Source of the DNA: Valencia hispanica
Taxonomy: Eukaryota; Chordata; Actinopteri; Cyprinodontiformes; Valenciidae
Assembly (NCBI GenBank): GCA_963556495.2
Contig: OY747716.1
Coordinates: 16,256,540 to 16,320,539 of the forward strand
Direction of reading: 5' to 3'
DNA: 64,000 nucleotides
Part shown: positions 23,250 to 33,593 of the stretch, one piece after another
Position numbering within the stretch: position 1 is the stretch's first letter
How the letters are laid out: each line of letters starts with the position of its first letter
Notes under the pieces: generated by a model
Told to the model about the DNA's origin: nothing
The model's database searches: none
What the model saw: the letters and a program-made list of their open reading frames with translations, nothing else
Position numbers and translations under genes: made by a program

Positions 23250-24243
23250 CATTCTTCTTGAACTTTTCTACATTTTGTCAGCTTACAACCACAAACTATA
23301 GTGTATTTTATTGTGATTCTATCACATAAACAAAAAGAGTGGAGCATCATTTAGAACTGTTCAATTTAGTGAATTCGAAATTCAACTGGATTTAGGTGTG
23401 GATTTTGATTGGGTCATTCTAACCCATGAATATGCTTTGATAGTTATAGCCCTGGCTGCATGAATAGGGTTGTTGGTGAACATCTACTCCAGTAAATAGG
23501 TGCATTAATATTCCTCTCAGCTTTAACATGCTTTTTTTTGTCGCCACAGCAGCCAAGAAAGCTTAAATCTGGTCTCATCTGACTGCAGCAAATTCAACAG
23601 GAATTCTGACCAATTTTGACCAACTGTGATCCAGAATGCTGCTGCTCGCGTACTCACTTGAACTAGGAAAGTAGAACACATCACCCCAGCCCTTACACTG
23701 GCTCCCAGTAGCTCAGAGAATAGACTTGAAAATACTTTTACTAGTGTATAAATCACTGAGTAGCTTAGCACCAAAGTACATTGAAGATCTTTTGTCATTA
23801 TAGAAGACCACTCAGGTCTTCTAATTCCAGTCTACTCAGAATCCCTAGAATCAGAACCAAACATGGAGAAGCAGCTTTCAGTTTCAGTTTTGTTTTTATT
23901 GTTGTTTGACTCTAGCTTTTTTTTTTTTCCTGTAATCATCAAATGCACTTTAAGTTGCTTTGTTGCTGAAAGTGTGCTATACAAATAAATGTGCCTTGCC
24001 TTGCGAACCTGACCTTTAATACTTTAATGTCTTTCAACATTGTCTTTCTTCCTGCCAATCATCCATAAAGACTGGATTTGGGCCTTTCAGATTCCTCCAC
24101 CTGAGCTGTGGATCATCTGCAGCTCCTCCAGAGGGATCCTTGGCAAAAATACTTTGTGTGTCACACAAAATCCAAATTAAAGCTAAGTGTTTGTGATTGT
24201 CTATGTGAAAAAAGCTCATGTCATACTTTTGAAAGGCACTGCA
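23250..24243 (-). mobile_element. Tc1-like remnant split by an L2 insertion
   Basis: The left end carries a decayed terminal repeat (CTTGAACTTTTCTACATTTTG, then ACAACCACAAACTA). The right end carries its inverse, with AAGTGTTTGTGATTGTC and TTTTGAAAGGCACTG. Between them, minus-strand transposase remnants occur on both sides of an L2 insertion: AATCTGGTCTCATCTGACTG near 23566 is the reverse of the first catalytic Asp region, and TCCACCTGAGCTGTGGATC near 24094 is from the N-terminal half. There are no usable reading frames. Confidence 0.75.
23605..24005 (+). mobile_element. L2-like LINE 3' end nested in Tc1
   Basis: Plus-strand translation starts QNAAARVLT, then TRKVEHITPAL, the C-terminal motif of L2-type ORF2, with stops and frameshifts. 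The 3' part carries a TTTAAGTTGCTTTGTTGCTG string, GCTATACAAATAAATGTGCC and a TGCCTTGCC tail, diagnostic of this teleost LINE 3' end. A close relative in the opposite orientation lies at 29359-29826. The copy is 5'-truncated and interrupts the surrounding Tc1. Confidence 0.8.
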
Positions 24244-24245
24244 TG

Positions 24246-24655
24246 TAAAATGTTAGGAGAGGAGCCTGATAACTAAAAGATCTGCCTCCCATTCTACTTT
24301 TAGAAATCCTAGGAACTACAAGTAAACCTGCAGCCTGAGAGCGAAGTGCTCTGTTGGGAACATATGAAACAATCAGATATCTGATGGATGATGGAGCTTG
24401 ATTAAGGGCTTTATATGTAAGAAGGAGGATCGTAAATTCTAATCTGGATTAAACAGGGAGCCAATCAAAAGAAGCTAAAACGAGAGAAATGTGATCTCTC
24501 TTGTTAATATTCACCAGAGCTCTTGATGCAGTATTTTGGATCAACTGAAGGCTTTTAATTGCATTTTGTGGACTTCCTGATGGTAAAGCATTACAGTAGT
24601 CCAGCCTTGAAGCGACAAATACATGGACTAGTTTTTCAGCAATCTGGGATTTAAA
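24246..24655 (-). mobile_element. L2-like LINE ORF2 fragment
   Basis: Minus-strand translation gives RLDYCNALPSGSPQNAIKSL, then NINKRDHISLVLASFDWLPV, then LLLTYKALNQAPSSIRYLI. This is the end of an L2-type reverse transcriptase ORF, including the LDYCNAL motif. The fragment stops abruptly at the end of the Tc1 at 24243. Stops and deletions make it non-coding. It is a different subfamily from the L2 copy at 23605-24005. Confidence 0.8.
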
Positions 24656-26230
24656 TGAAATGTCTTGGTCACAAAATACAAGAAAAACAAATAGTACTGG
24701 TGCATGCAGTAGTCCCTATTTAAGTAAAGTTGTGTTTTTCAAAGATTCCCCTGAACGACATAACCCTTTCAGCTCCCAAATCAAATTCATATTCACCAGG
24801 GCTTCCTACAGCACCAGATTGTCTCCTTCACACTTCATTAATGCCTCCCTCTGAAAATATAGAGCTTGTAAAATATAGATCTTGGCCAACCCTAGCTGTT
24901 TTTTTTTCCATTTAAATTAACATTTATTATTATTGAATAAGAGAAAATAAGTTGGACGGCTAGAAAAATGAAGTTGTCCTGTTTGGAAACACTTGCAGTT
25001 ACCAGAAAAAGGTGTGTTACTTAATTTTTCAGACAAACACACACACACAAAACCTTTAATGTGAAGAGGGAAATCCAGAGCGCCATCCTCAGGTAGGATG
25101 TGACCCAGTTATACGTGATGCATCTCCATTTAAATGTCATCTGACGTCTTTCTGTTTTGCACCGCGACTATTGCAGCGGGACGGAGGTCTGTGAGTAAAT
25201 GTCTTCGCTGGACGTCTCATCATTATTCCTACATTTATTAAATTAGGAAGATTTATGGCTGGTTTGTATGGAGCAAAGTGTACTGCCTAAATGACTATTT
25301 AAATGAACACAGGAATTTCATTAACTTCTGACCTCCTGAGCGCAGATTGTCTTGCATCGCTGGGTCCAGACGAAAAGGAACTGCCGGATTCCTTCATGAC
25401 CTCACTGCAGCCTCCTCTGTTTTGTCTTCATGCGGAGAAATATAGTTTCTTATTGCTGTTTATATTGAGTTTGTCATGATCTGCAATGTCCTTTTTACCT
25501 CATTTTAAACAAGACATCCCATCCTCCCAAAGCATGCATCTCATTTGCTTGCTTTTCTGCTATTGCTCTGGTTTACATGCATGACTGATCCTTTCATGGG
25601 TTCCAGAATCAGTCATTATATTTTAATACAGTTGGTTTAAAGTTGAATTTCAAGTGTGTGATTGTTGCGTAAAAAAAAAAAAGATATTTTGGACTGATCC
25701 TTTGATAAAACTGAAAAGAGGACTTTATCTGGGTTAAATGGGTTAGTAAACAATCTTGGTTTGGGTCAGAGAATACTTTATGCACAGGTTTTTCCACAAT
25801 ATGATATTTTTTTAAAGAGTTAAAGAGTAAGGAGTGTCAAACCAACCATCTCTGTGGTCTTTTGCGAAGGTTGCAGGCATTTAGGAGTCTTTTGAAGGAC
25901 AGTCTGCAGCACTGCAGATGGGAACTCTGATGTGATCAAACATCTTGCTAGTGACTGGAAGAAGAAATCAGATATATATATCAGCTATATCAGTCATAGT
26001 GCCTCCCTCAAATACGGGCTCATTAGACTATTTTTTGTCCTTCTGTCCTTTTTCCACGTCTGTGCGGTGGAAGGTTCCTTTGCAGGGATTGTAAGCTTAG
26101 GGTTTTCATGAGCTGTAAGCCATAATCATCAAACAAAAAAAATTGTTTGAAATATCTAATTTTATGTAATGAATCTATATCATATATTAGTTTCACCTTT
26201 AAAGTTTAAATTCTTGAAAAAAATAAACCT
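24656..26230. other. Unique non-coding stretch
   Basis: No repeat family or gene is recognised. Short AT and CA runs are present (near 25030 and 25975). Confidence 0.5.
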
Positions 26231-26900
26231 TTGCACGATATTCTAATTTTTCGAGTTTTACCCATTACCTGTCAGTCTTGCTCGTTGAGAAAACTCATCA
26301 GCAGCGGCTGCAGAACAGTGGGATCAGCTGTAATTTTGCCGTTAGTGGGTACCTGCAGGGCATTGAGGCCCGAATCAGGTTATGCAGCCTTTCCTTTTAA
26401 CTGGACACAAAAGCAGTGGAGCGAGTGGAAAGGAAGGAATACCTGGCTCATAACGAGAAATCACAAGTTAGGGTGTGTATCAATGCAAAAAGTCTGCTGC
26501 TTGCCAAAATCAAAACTGGGGTGCATCTGTCTGAAGAATGGAGTAATGGAGAAGCCAGCAGTGAATCAGAATAACCTAAAAAGAATAACTACAAAAGAGC
26601 AGTTTACATTTTTGAGAGAGGAGAAAATGAATGCTCCTTTAATGCAAGAAACAAATACGTCTTTCAGATCAACCTATATGGTGGCAAAAGAAAAAATAGC
26701 TTTAAGAAAGCCCCCAGCCACAATGAACTTAACTAAAAACTTCGTGGCGCTAAAGTGTGCACAAATCACACACCATGCTTGTGCTGAAATAATAGGGCAC
26801 ACTGTCAATCAAATGAGGGCTAAGTTTGTTAAAAAATATTAAAGATATTGGCTCACGAATCAGTCTTGTGGCATCTCTAGTCCCTACTGATCTAACTTAA
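26231..26900 (+). pseudogene. hAT-derived KIAA1586-like transposase fragment
   Basis: The open frame at 26231-26842 is 203 codons, the longest in the window that is not simple-sequence. From about residue 55 it reads FPFNWTQKQWSEWKGRNTWL, then KLGCVSMQKVCC, the pattern of the N-terminal zinc-binding, tryptophan-rich region of teleost KIAA1586-like proteins (domesticated hAT transposases). The later part, FRSTYMVAKEKIALRK and then a run to HTVNQMRAKFVKKY, corresponds to the helical region before the catalytic core. Past the stop, translation seems to continue out of frame to about 26900. The RNase H-like catalytic domain is absent. It looks like a broken transposon or retrocopy. The family match is from memory and needs a search. 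Confidence 0.55.
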
Positions 26901-26951
26901 GATAATATACTGGGTTGATATTAGTTCTTGGTTTAGCATTTATTTTGGTTT

Positions 26952-26995
26952 TGATGGTGGTGGATGATGATGATGATGATGATTATGATGATGGT
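26952..26995. repeat. (GAT)n microsatellite
   Basis: Imperfect GAT trinucleotide run, with GGT units at the left and one GATTAT interruption. Confidence 0.9.
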
Positions 26996-28591
26996 GTTTC
27001 TGGTCTAACTTGATTTGTTGTTCTTGAATGGCTATAATAAGGCAGAACATGTTGGACTGCATGTGGATCCCTTGTTGCTTTTTGTTTGTTTTAGAACCTG
27101 TTATTGACCGTTGGGCCATAAAATATGTGCAGGTGAATTTGGAAATCGCACTGCACAATAAAAAATGTGGCTCCCCCAAAAGCTTTGGTGTAATTCGAAC
27201 CATGGTCGCACAGTTAAGTAGATGGGGGAAAAGAAAATATTTTTCTTTTCATTTTTAAATACTGGATTTCAAAAGAGAGCATAGCGGAAGAATGAAATAG
27301 AAATGCGATACAGAAGATAGCATCAAAGCAACACTTTCGATGCGAGCTGCCGTTAAAAACTGAAGAAGAACCGTTACTCGTGTAGGAATGTACCCTATCC
27401 GCAGCAGTGTACAACAAGTAAGTCAGTTTAATAGATACGAAAAGGTTTCTTTTTGGACAATAAAAATCATGACTCCAATATTAATAATTATGCTAAGTGT
27501 TCTTAAATGAGTTGTAAATGTGTTGCCTTCAGCTCGGCTGTTAAAATGTGAGCTTCCTCTGCTTCTGTTAAGTCTAGAACCAGGGCTGTAGAGGACTTTC
27601 ATTCTACTTTCAAATGTTTCCCTCCTCCAAAGACATCTGATTAAAAATACTTACTTCTCCCAAACAACGTGTAGCTACATGCCTGTTAATTACTCATTTG
27701 AGCCAAGTGTGGTGGAGCAGGCAAACATTTAAAACGGACTAACAGCATTTGACGGTCGAGTTGATGTTTCCTGGCTTCGGGGGGAACAATAGCTTTAAGG
27801 ATTTAGCTCAAAGGCTTGTAACACCAAATCTCTTTTCAGATCTGATCGTGTTAAGACTGATGTCATATCCACAAGTCTTAGTTTTTATCTACCCTTTTCG
27901 AGCAACTGGTGTAGCAGATATTGTGCTTTATGTCTTACTGTGTGTATCATAGAAATAGATCCCAAATATCAGACGTTTTTGGTTTCACCACGGTGTATGT
28001 CCGTTCAACAGCTGTCTCTCCCTGCCATGTCTCCCATTATGAGCATGTGGACCAACATCCTCATGAAATGGCATCTGTAGAGGCATCGGTGAGCTCTTTA
28101 GTCTAATTAAACAAGACTGCAGACTGCCTCTGTTTTTTTGGATTATGTCTTAAGGAATTGTGCTTTGCATCTAGTTTGGAACTACAGTAGTTGTGTTTAG
28201 CTTTGCATTTCCTCATAAATATAAAGTCCACCTCAAATGTGACAATTACATTCAGACTGAGTAAAGTCCTATACGTTGACCTACTGTTCTGAGCTAATGG
28301 GTGCTACTTTATAAAGAATAAAGTTGGGTCATCATGGAGGGTCCTTTTTCGGTCCGATCCTGGTTGGTGTTGGTTACGCTGACTGTATCCAGAGTAGAAA
28401 CTTTGGCTGCAGTAATAGTTCTAGAGAAAAAGCTTTTTTTTCCCCCTCCTCATAACAATATGACTTGATATAAAATGTACTCATTTGTTTCTGTTAACTG
28501 TGTAGATAGTGCATGTTTAGTTGCTCACAACTTTCCTGATGTAAATGAGAAATGTTATTTGCATCTATTTCAATAGAGCTCTAAAGGGAAA
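26996..28591. other. Unique non-coding stretch
   Basis: No repeat or gene is recognised. Frames at 27028-27258, 27749-27952 and 27921-28106 lack recognisable domains. Confidence 0.5.
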
Positions 28592-28915
28592 TCAGAGACA
28601 TTCACATCCTCTTTGGTAGAAAGAACAAGAGTTCAGCTTGTCATTCTCAGCCCTGCGATTCAGCTGTTTCTGGAACTGAATGACCTGGTTCAGCTCCCGG
28701 TCAGTTTTGTGGCTGACACGTGTGTGGTAGAAGTGGACGGTGAAGATAAATCCGAACAGCACCATCATGCAGCTGGACGCGATGGCCGCCACCTTGCCAG
28801 AGTTGATGGTGCCTTTGTTTTGCAGCGCGTCGTGTTTGAGTGGGAGGAGCTTCACCCAGCGCAGTCCAGAGGGATACTTATGATCCCTCTCCAGCTGTAC
28901 CTCCACTATGGCAAC
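28592..28915 (-). pseudogene. ORAI1-like exon fragment with internal deletion
   Basis: Read on the minus strand from 28915, the translation starts VAIVEVQLERDHKYPSGL, matching the end of transmembrane helix 1 and the following loop of ORAI calcium-release-activated channel subunits. It then jumps to RWVKLLPLKHDA, the end of helix 3, skipping about 75 residues (helix 2, the 2-3 loop and most of helix 3). It continues with KVAAIASSCMMVLFGFIF (helix 4) and RVSHKTDRELNQVIQFQ, the cytosolic C-terminal coiled coil that binds STIM1. The C-terminal motif (SHKTDR) is closer to ORAI1 than ORAI2. The frame is open to TGA at 28592. Where the ORAI1 second exon should be preceded by AG, the sequence is CTCCCTG, so the splice acceptor is lost. 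No first exon is seen. A helix-deleted product could not form a normal pore, so this is most likely a pseudogenised duplicate. Confidence 0.75.
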
Positions 28916-29132
28916 CAGGGAGAGAACATCAGGAGAATTTAATATTTTTAACAACAACCAATATTTATTGCTGGCATGTTGAAATTGTGAGATTTTGTTC
29001 ACATTTGAAAAATTCTTTTTCCTGGAGTAATAAATTATTATTGTATTTCATTGTTACTAAATCACACAACATCTAAAAACCTACTCTGCATTATGTCTAA
29101 TCTGTTAAATGTAACCATCTAGGTGAACCTGT
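28916..29132. other. Short unique gap
   Basis: AT-rich sequence upstream (minus-strand sense) of the ORAI1-like fragment. No first exon is seen. Confidence 0.5.
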
Positions 29133-29358
29133 TGTCAGGAAATCATCAGCTCCATCTACTTCCACCGGCGCTGTCTTATAAGTCTCTCACTCATTGGCCA
29201 GATTCCCATATTTAAGAAGCCTTCACTCACCTCAACCTCGTTCTGTCAGTCCTGTCTTCTCCTGATTCTGATCTGTGCTCTCATCGTCTCCAGCCTCTGT
29301 TCCTGCCTAATCCAGGTTCGGTGTCTGAGTGCTTGTTTTGTTCCTCCAATAAATCACC
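29133..29358 (+). mobile_element. Truncated LTR, Gypsy-type
   Basis: The block starts TGTCAGGAAATCATCAGCTC, close to the 5' end of the LTR at 40092-40436 (minus strand), and is rich in CTCACCTC-type pyrimidine strings. It has a polyadenylation signal, CCAATAAATC, at about 29347, and ends where the L2 tail at 29359 begins. The right part is missing, so no target duplication can be tested. Confidence 0.6.
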
Positions 29359-29826
29359 AAGGCAAGGCAGGGCAAGGCAATTTTATTTGTATAGCACACT
29401 TTCAACAACAAGGTAATTCAAGGTGCTTTACATGATTAAGGGGTAAAATAAAAATAGCAGTGAAACACAGACAAAGCATATAAAGTAAAAACAGCAATAA
29501 CGCAAGAAGGACACACAAAACATATGATACACGAAAACATTACTCAAAGGCTGTTCTAAACAAATGAGTTTTTAGTTGTGATTTAAAAGAACTCTGTTTC
29601 AGCAGCTTTGCAGTTGTCTGGAAGGCTGTTCCGGATTAGAGGAGCATAGAAACTGAAAGCTGCTTCTCCATGTTTGGTTCTAATTCTAGGGATGTTGAGT
29701 AGACTGGAATTAGAGGACCTGGGTGGTCTGGGAGGTTGGTATAGTAACAGGGAGCCAGTGTAAAGACTTTAGAGCTGGGGTGATGTGCTCTACTTTCCTG
29801 GTTCTAGTGAGGGCACACTTTACAGT
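29359..29826 (-). mobile_element. L2-like LINE 3' end
   Basis: On the minus strand the translation contains ALTRTRKVEHITPALKSLHW, then LPV, the ORF2 C-terminal motif. A 3' UTR follows with AAGCACCTTGAATTACCTTG, GCTATACAAATAAAATTGCC and a tail of GCCTTGCC repeats at 29359-29380. It is very similar to the plus-strand copy at 23605-24005. It is 5'-truncated and inserted at or near the end of an LTR. Confidence 0.85.
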
Positions 29827-30068
29827 GTCTAGGAGTGCAAAAAGCATACACTTGTCACTCCATGTGTTGTGGAGATATTTTTGTAAAATGTTTTGGGTCA
29901 TATTTTTTAAGCTTTTGCGTTTTCTCTATAATCTATTAAATTTTTTGAACTATTACATCACAGTTCTTGCATTGGAACTGCCAAACTTGGTCATGGATTT
30001 CCACCTAAACGCTGAGCGAATCCGCCATCTTTATTTCTCGCTGTGAGTTTGTAGTCCAAGTTTAGGTA

Positions 30069-30416
30069 TGCCGAAAGTACAAGTGTCAAAATGTTCTGTT
30101 GTTGGGTGTATTAACCCGCACAACTCTTTACACCGTCTCCCAGCATCAGAACCTCTTCGAAGTGCGTGGTTAAGTTTGATTTTTTTATTGGAATGTGCCC
30201 GAATCTGTGGCTAAAGTGGTTTTTGTTTGCGCCAAAAACTTCAAAGATGAGTGCTTCAGTAACCTCCGCAAGTATCAACAAGGGTTTTCTGAAAGACTTA
30301 GTCTTATCGAGGGCTCAATCCCTTCGCTTTCCTCTCGGTCAGGGTCGGAGCCTGGCTCAAACATGTACGGCTGGATTGACAACACTTCCGACATTTAAAA
30401 AAAATGTTGATGAATA
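30069..30416 (+). pseudogene. THAP-domain fragment, frameshifted
   Basis: From the ATG at 30069 the translation reads MPKVQVSKCSVVGC, then HRLPASEPLRSAWLSLIF, the N-terminal half of a THAP C2CH zinc finger (CxxxxC). After a frameshift near 30180 the other frame continues NVPESVAKVVFVCAKNFKDE, then CFSNLRKYQQGF, the second half with the C...H-like spacing. The expected His of the CxxH pair is Asn (CAKNF), so the zinc site may be lost. The second frame runs to a stop at about 30398. THAP domains occur in P-element and Kolobok transposases and in host genes. Its position inside a repeat with a TTAA-type end suggests a Kolobok-like transposon. Confidence 0.65.
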
Positions 30417-30729
30417 AAAAGTTGCTGCAGTGCTAGGTTGCTGGTTCTCTTTCAAGCTACAAAAATGGCTGAATGGGGTGGAGTGGAAGGTTCAGTGACG
30501 TGGAGGGGGGCGTGGTATGCAGCACATCCTACACATTTAAAGGGACCGCACCAAAACGAGTCATTCTGCAAACCCTGTTCAGACACCTCTGAACAGGGTT
30601 AGAAGAGGAGCCTGTAGAACTACTATAATAAAAAATTCTGACCTAATAACTGCAGTTCCACTACATATAGACCACAACTAAATGATTTAGATGTAAAAAG
30701 GAAGAATTTAAAAGCATGATATGTCCAAT
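30417..30729. mobile_element. Right end of a TTAA-target element carrying the THAP fragment
   Basis: The right end reads AGCATGATATGTCCAA just before TTAA (30730-30733), so its inverse is TTGGACATATCATGC, like the terminal repeat of common teleost TTAA elements (TTAAAGGGACATATCATGC as recalled). A GC-rich segment at 30475-30530 and TTTAAAGGGACCG at 30536 lie between the THAP fragment and this end. The left end was not found and may have been removed or obscured by the L2 insertion. Confidence 0.5.
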
Positions 30730-30739
30730 TTAAGGTGAT

Positions 30740-31130
30740 ACAGCAAACATGGTAAAACATGGTGGTAGCAGCATCATGCTGTGGGTTAGCTTTTTTTTTC
30801 AACAGTAACTGAGAAGCTGATAGGAAAGTTAATAAAGGAAGATCCTGGAAGAAAATCTGTTAGGTTGGTGGTAGATTGGTAGCTTGGTCTGGTGAACAAC
30901 AACCCTAAACATACAACCAGAGCTACAGTAGAATGATTAGATCAAAGCATATTTATGTGTTAGAATGGCCAAGTGGTGCTCACAGAAGTTAGCTGTTAGA
31001 TTTGAATGGGCAAAGATTTCCGCCTCTAGATGTGCAAAGCTGGTGGAGCCATACCCCAAAACACTAGCAGCTGCTATTGAACTGGAACGGCAGCTCTGCA
31101 AAATATTGACTCAAGGGGACTCTGTATGTG
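30740..31130 (+). mobile_element. Tc1-like transposase remnant
   Basis: Plus-strand order matches the C-terminal half of a Tc1 transposase. ATGGTGGTAGCAGCATCATG is the GGGSIM motif, ACCCTAAACATACAACCAG the second-Asp region, and GTTAGAATGGCCAAGTGG the [13 protein letters not shown] stretch. Then ATTTCCGCCTCTAGATGTGC leads to TATTGACTCAAGGGGAC. Many indels break it and terminal repeats are missing. Confidence 0.75.
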
Positions 31131-32035
31131 CTGCTTCAGTAAAATCCCAATAACAAAAACATTAAAGCATGTGCTTGTGATTTGTGAAAAGAGTTGAAGG
31201 AGTATGACTACCTTTTGGCTCAAGATTTCATGTGACCTGGTCGATAATGTGAACATAGATACACAGACCAGTAAAAACTCTTGATTTGTGGTGAAAAACA
31301 TATTTTTAAAAACGTATTTGCTTTACATTTTTTAAAGAATTAAGCTGAAGTTATTTCTTTTTCATTTTGTTTAAAACACACCATCGATCTACGTCTTGGT
31401 TGATGCAGAATCTCGACCTCTATATGTACAGCATATATCGGCTGTTGGCACAGATGCATAAGGAATGCATGAAATGGAAATTTAAATGGCATACAGTAAA
31501 AGTTCATATGAGGCAATATGTTATGGATATGTACCAGGGCTCTGCACCAGACTCTCCTCAGAAGTCTGCGTCGAACTGAGCAGCACACTCATATAATGAA
31601 GAAGAGCGCATGCTGAGATGCATACATGAATGAGAATCTCCCCCTCACCGACCGTACATAATCAGCTAGCCACGTTCCCAGATTGTTTTCATCTGAGCCC
31701 TGGCTGGATTCAAAGTGTCCCTGTTAAATCCATGGAATTCACCTGGGATGAAAGTGTGTGTGCATATGTGTGTGCCCCCGTGTGTGTGTGTGTGTGTGTG
31801 GAAGGAATGCGGGCCACATTACCTGCAGAGCTATTTTTCTGGCAGGTAGCGTGAGATTTGGTTAAGCCTGCTTGTGTGTCCTCGCTCAGCTTGCCCCGAG
31901 GTCGTGTCAGACGGACAGGTCAAGTGGATATGTAAAACTACTCCGCAGATCCGGAGCTTAGAGGGGAAGGGGCGGTCATGAAGTTGCACCCACCTCCCAC
32001 GGTGAAACGTCTGCAAACGGCATTAGCTCGAAATA
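31131..32035. other. Unique non-coding stretch with a TG run
   Basis: No gene is seen. The frames at 31340-31588 (minus) and 31367-31579 overlap on opposite strands and have no domain. Confidence 0.5.
31754..31800. repeat. (TG)n microsatellite, interrupted
   Basis: Two TG runs separated by GCCCCCG. The longer run is at 31780-31800. Confidence 0.9.
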
Positions 32036-33593
32036 CAGAGAGGGCAAAAAAGTATTTAGCAGCCTCCGATTGTGCAAGTTGTTCTACTTAAAAAGATGAG
32101 AGAGGTCTGTAATTTTCATCATAGGTACACTTCAACTGTGAGAGCCAGAATTTAAAAAGAAAAAAATCCAGCAAATCACATTGTATGATTTTTAAATTAT
32201 TTATTTGTATAATGGTCCAAAAATAGGTATTTGGCCAATAACAAAAGTTAATTTCAATGCTTTGCAAAGTAGCTTTGGTTGGCAATGACAGAGGTCAAAC
32301 ATTTCCTGTAGTCTTCTCCAGGTTTGCAAACGCTGAAGCTGGTAATTTGGCCCATTCTTCCATGCAGATCTTCTCTAGAGATGTGATGTTTTGGGGCTGT
32401 CGCTGGGCAACATGGACTTTCAACTTCCTCCACAGATTCTCTATTGGATTGAGGTCTGGAGACTGGCTAGGCCACTCCAGAACCTTTAAAGGCTTTTTAC
32501 GTAGCCACTCCTTCCTTGTCTGGGCGGTGTGTTTAGGATCATTCTCATGCTGGATGATCGAGTCAATGCTCTCACTGATGGAAGGAAGTTTTTGCGCAAA
32601 ATCTCACAATACATGGCCCCATTCATCCTTTCCTCAATATGTATCAGTCGTTCTGTCCCCTTCGCAGAAAAGCAGTCCTAAAGCATAATGTTTCCACCCC
32701 CATGCTTCACAGTGGGTATGGTGTTCTTGAAATGCAACTCAGCATTCTTCCCCTTTCCAAACACAGCGAGTTGCATTTATACCAAAGAGTTCTATTTTGG
32801 TCTCATCTGACCACATGACATTCTCCCAATCCTCTTCTGGATCATCCAGATGGTCTCTGGCAAACTTTAGACAGACCTGGACATGTGCTAGCTTAAGCAG
32901 GGGGACCTTTCGTGCACTTCAAGATTGTAATCTATGACGATGTAGTGTGTTACTAATAGTAACCTTTGTTACTGTGGTCCCAGGTCTCTCCAGGTCTTTG
33001 ACCAGTTCCCCTTGTAGTTCTGGACGGTTTCCTTACTGTTCTCACGATCATGTGTACCCCACAAGGTGAGATGTTGCATGGAGCCCCAGGTCGAGGGAGA
33101 TTGTCAGTAATCTTTGATTCCATTTTCTAATAATTGCTCGAACAGTTGATCTCTTCTCACCAAGCTGCTTGCCTATTGTAGATTGGCTCATTCCATTCTT
33201 GTGCAGGTGTACAATCTTATGCCTGGTGTCCTTAGACAGCTCTCTGGTCTTGGCCATGGTGGAAGTTGGAGTCTGACTGTTTGAAAGTGTGGACAGGTGT
33301 TATACAGATAACAAGTTCAAACAGGTGTCATTATTACAGGCAACGAGTGGAGAATAGAAGAGCTTCTTAAAGAAGAAGTAACAGGTCTGTGAGGGCCAGA
33401 ATTCTTCTTTTTTGCACCATTATACAAATAAATAATTTAAAAACCATCCAGTTTGATTTCCTGGACTATTTTTCACATTCTCTCTCTCACAGTTGAAGTG
33501 TACCTATTAAATGAAAATTACAGACCTCTCTCATCTTTTTAAGTGGGGCAACTCGCACAATCGGTGGCTGCCAAATACCTTTTTTCCCCACCG
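32036..33593 (-). mobile_element. Full-length but dead Tc1 transposon
   Basis: The element is bounded by TA at 32034-32035 and 33594-33595, with long inverted terminal repeats at about 32036-32226 and 33409-33593 that share blocks such as AAAAAGATGAGAGAGGTCTG and AGGTACACTTCAACTGTGAG. The 1558-bp length fits a complete Tc1 element. The transposase lies on the minus strand (see 32260-33257). It is the best preserved transposon in the window. Confidence 0.95.
32260..33257 (-). pseudogene. Tc1 transposase pseudogene
   Basis: Starting at the ATG at 33257 the protein reads [20 protein letters not shown], then an N-terminal helix-turn-helix to about residue 45. A frameshift is followed by a stop at 33048. 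Further down, in other frames, are MWSDETKIELFG (first catalytic Asp), the second-Asp region ([14 protein letters not shown]) and [20 protein letters not shown] (catalytic Glu). The C-terminus is near 32260. Frameshifts lie between these blocks and a further stop follows ECWEAGE-type sequence near 32730, so no active enzyme can be made. The plus-strand frame at 32257-32688 is the antisense shadow. Confidence 0.9.

Noticed and set aside
28613..28942. 109-codon plus-strand frame
   Set aside because: Antisense of the ORAI1-like sequence; the minus-strand product explains the region.
32257..32688. 143-codon plus-strand frame
   Set aside because: Antisense shadow of the Tc1 transposase pseudogene on the minus strand.
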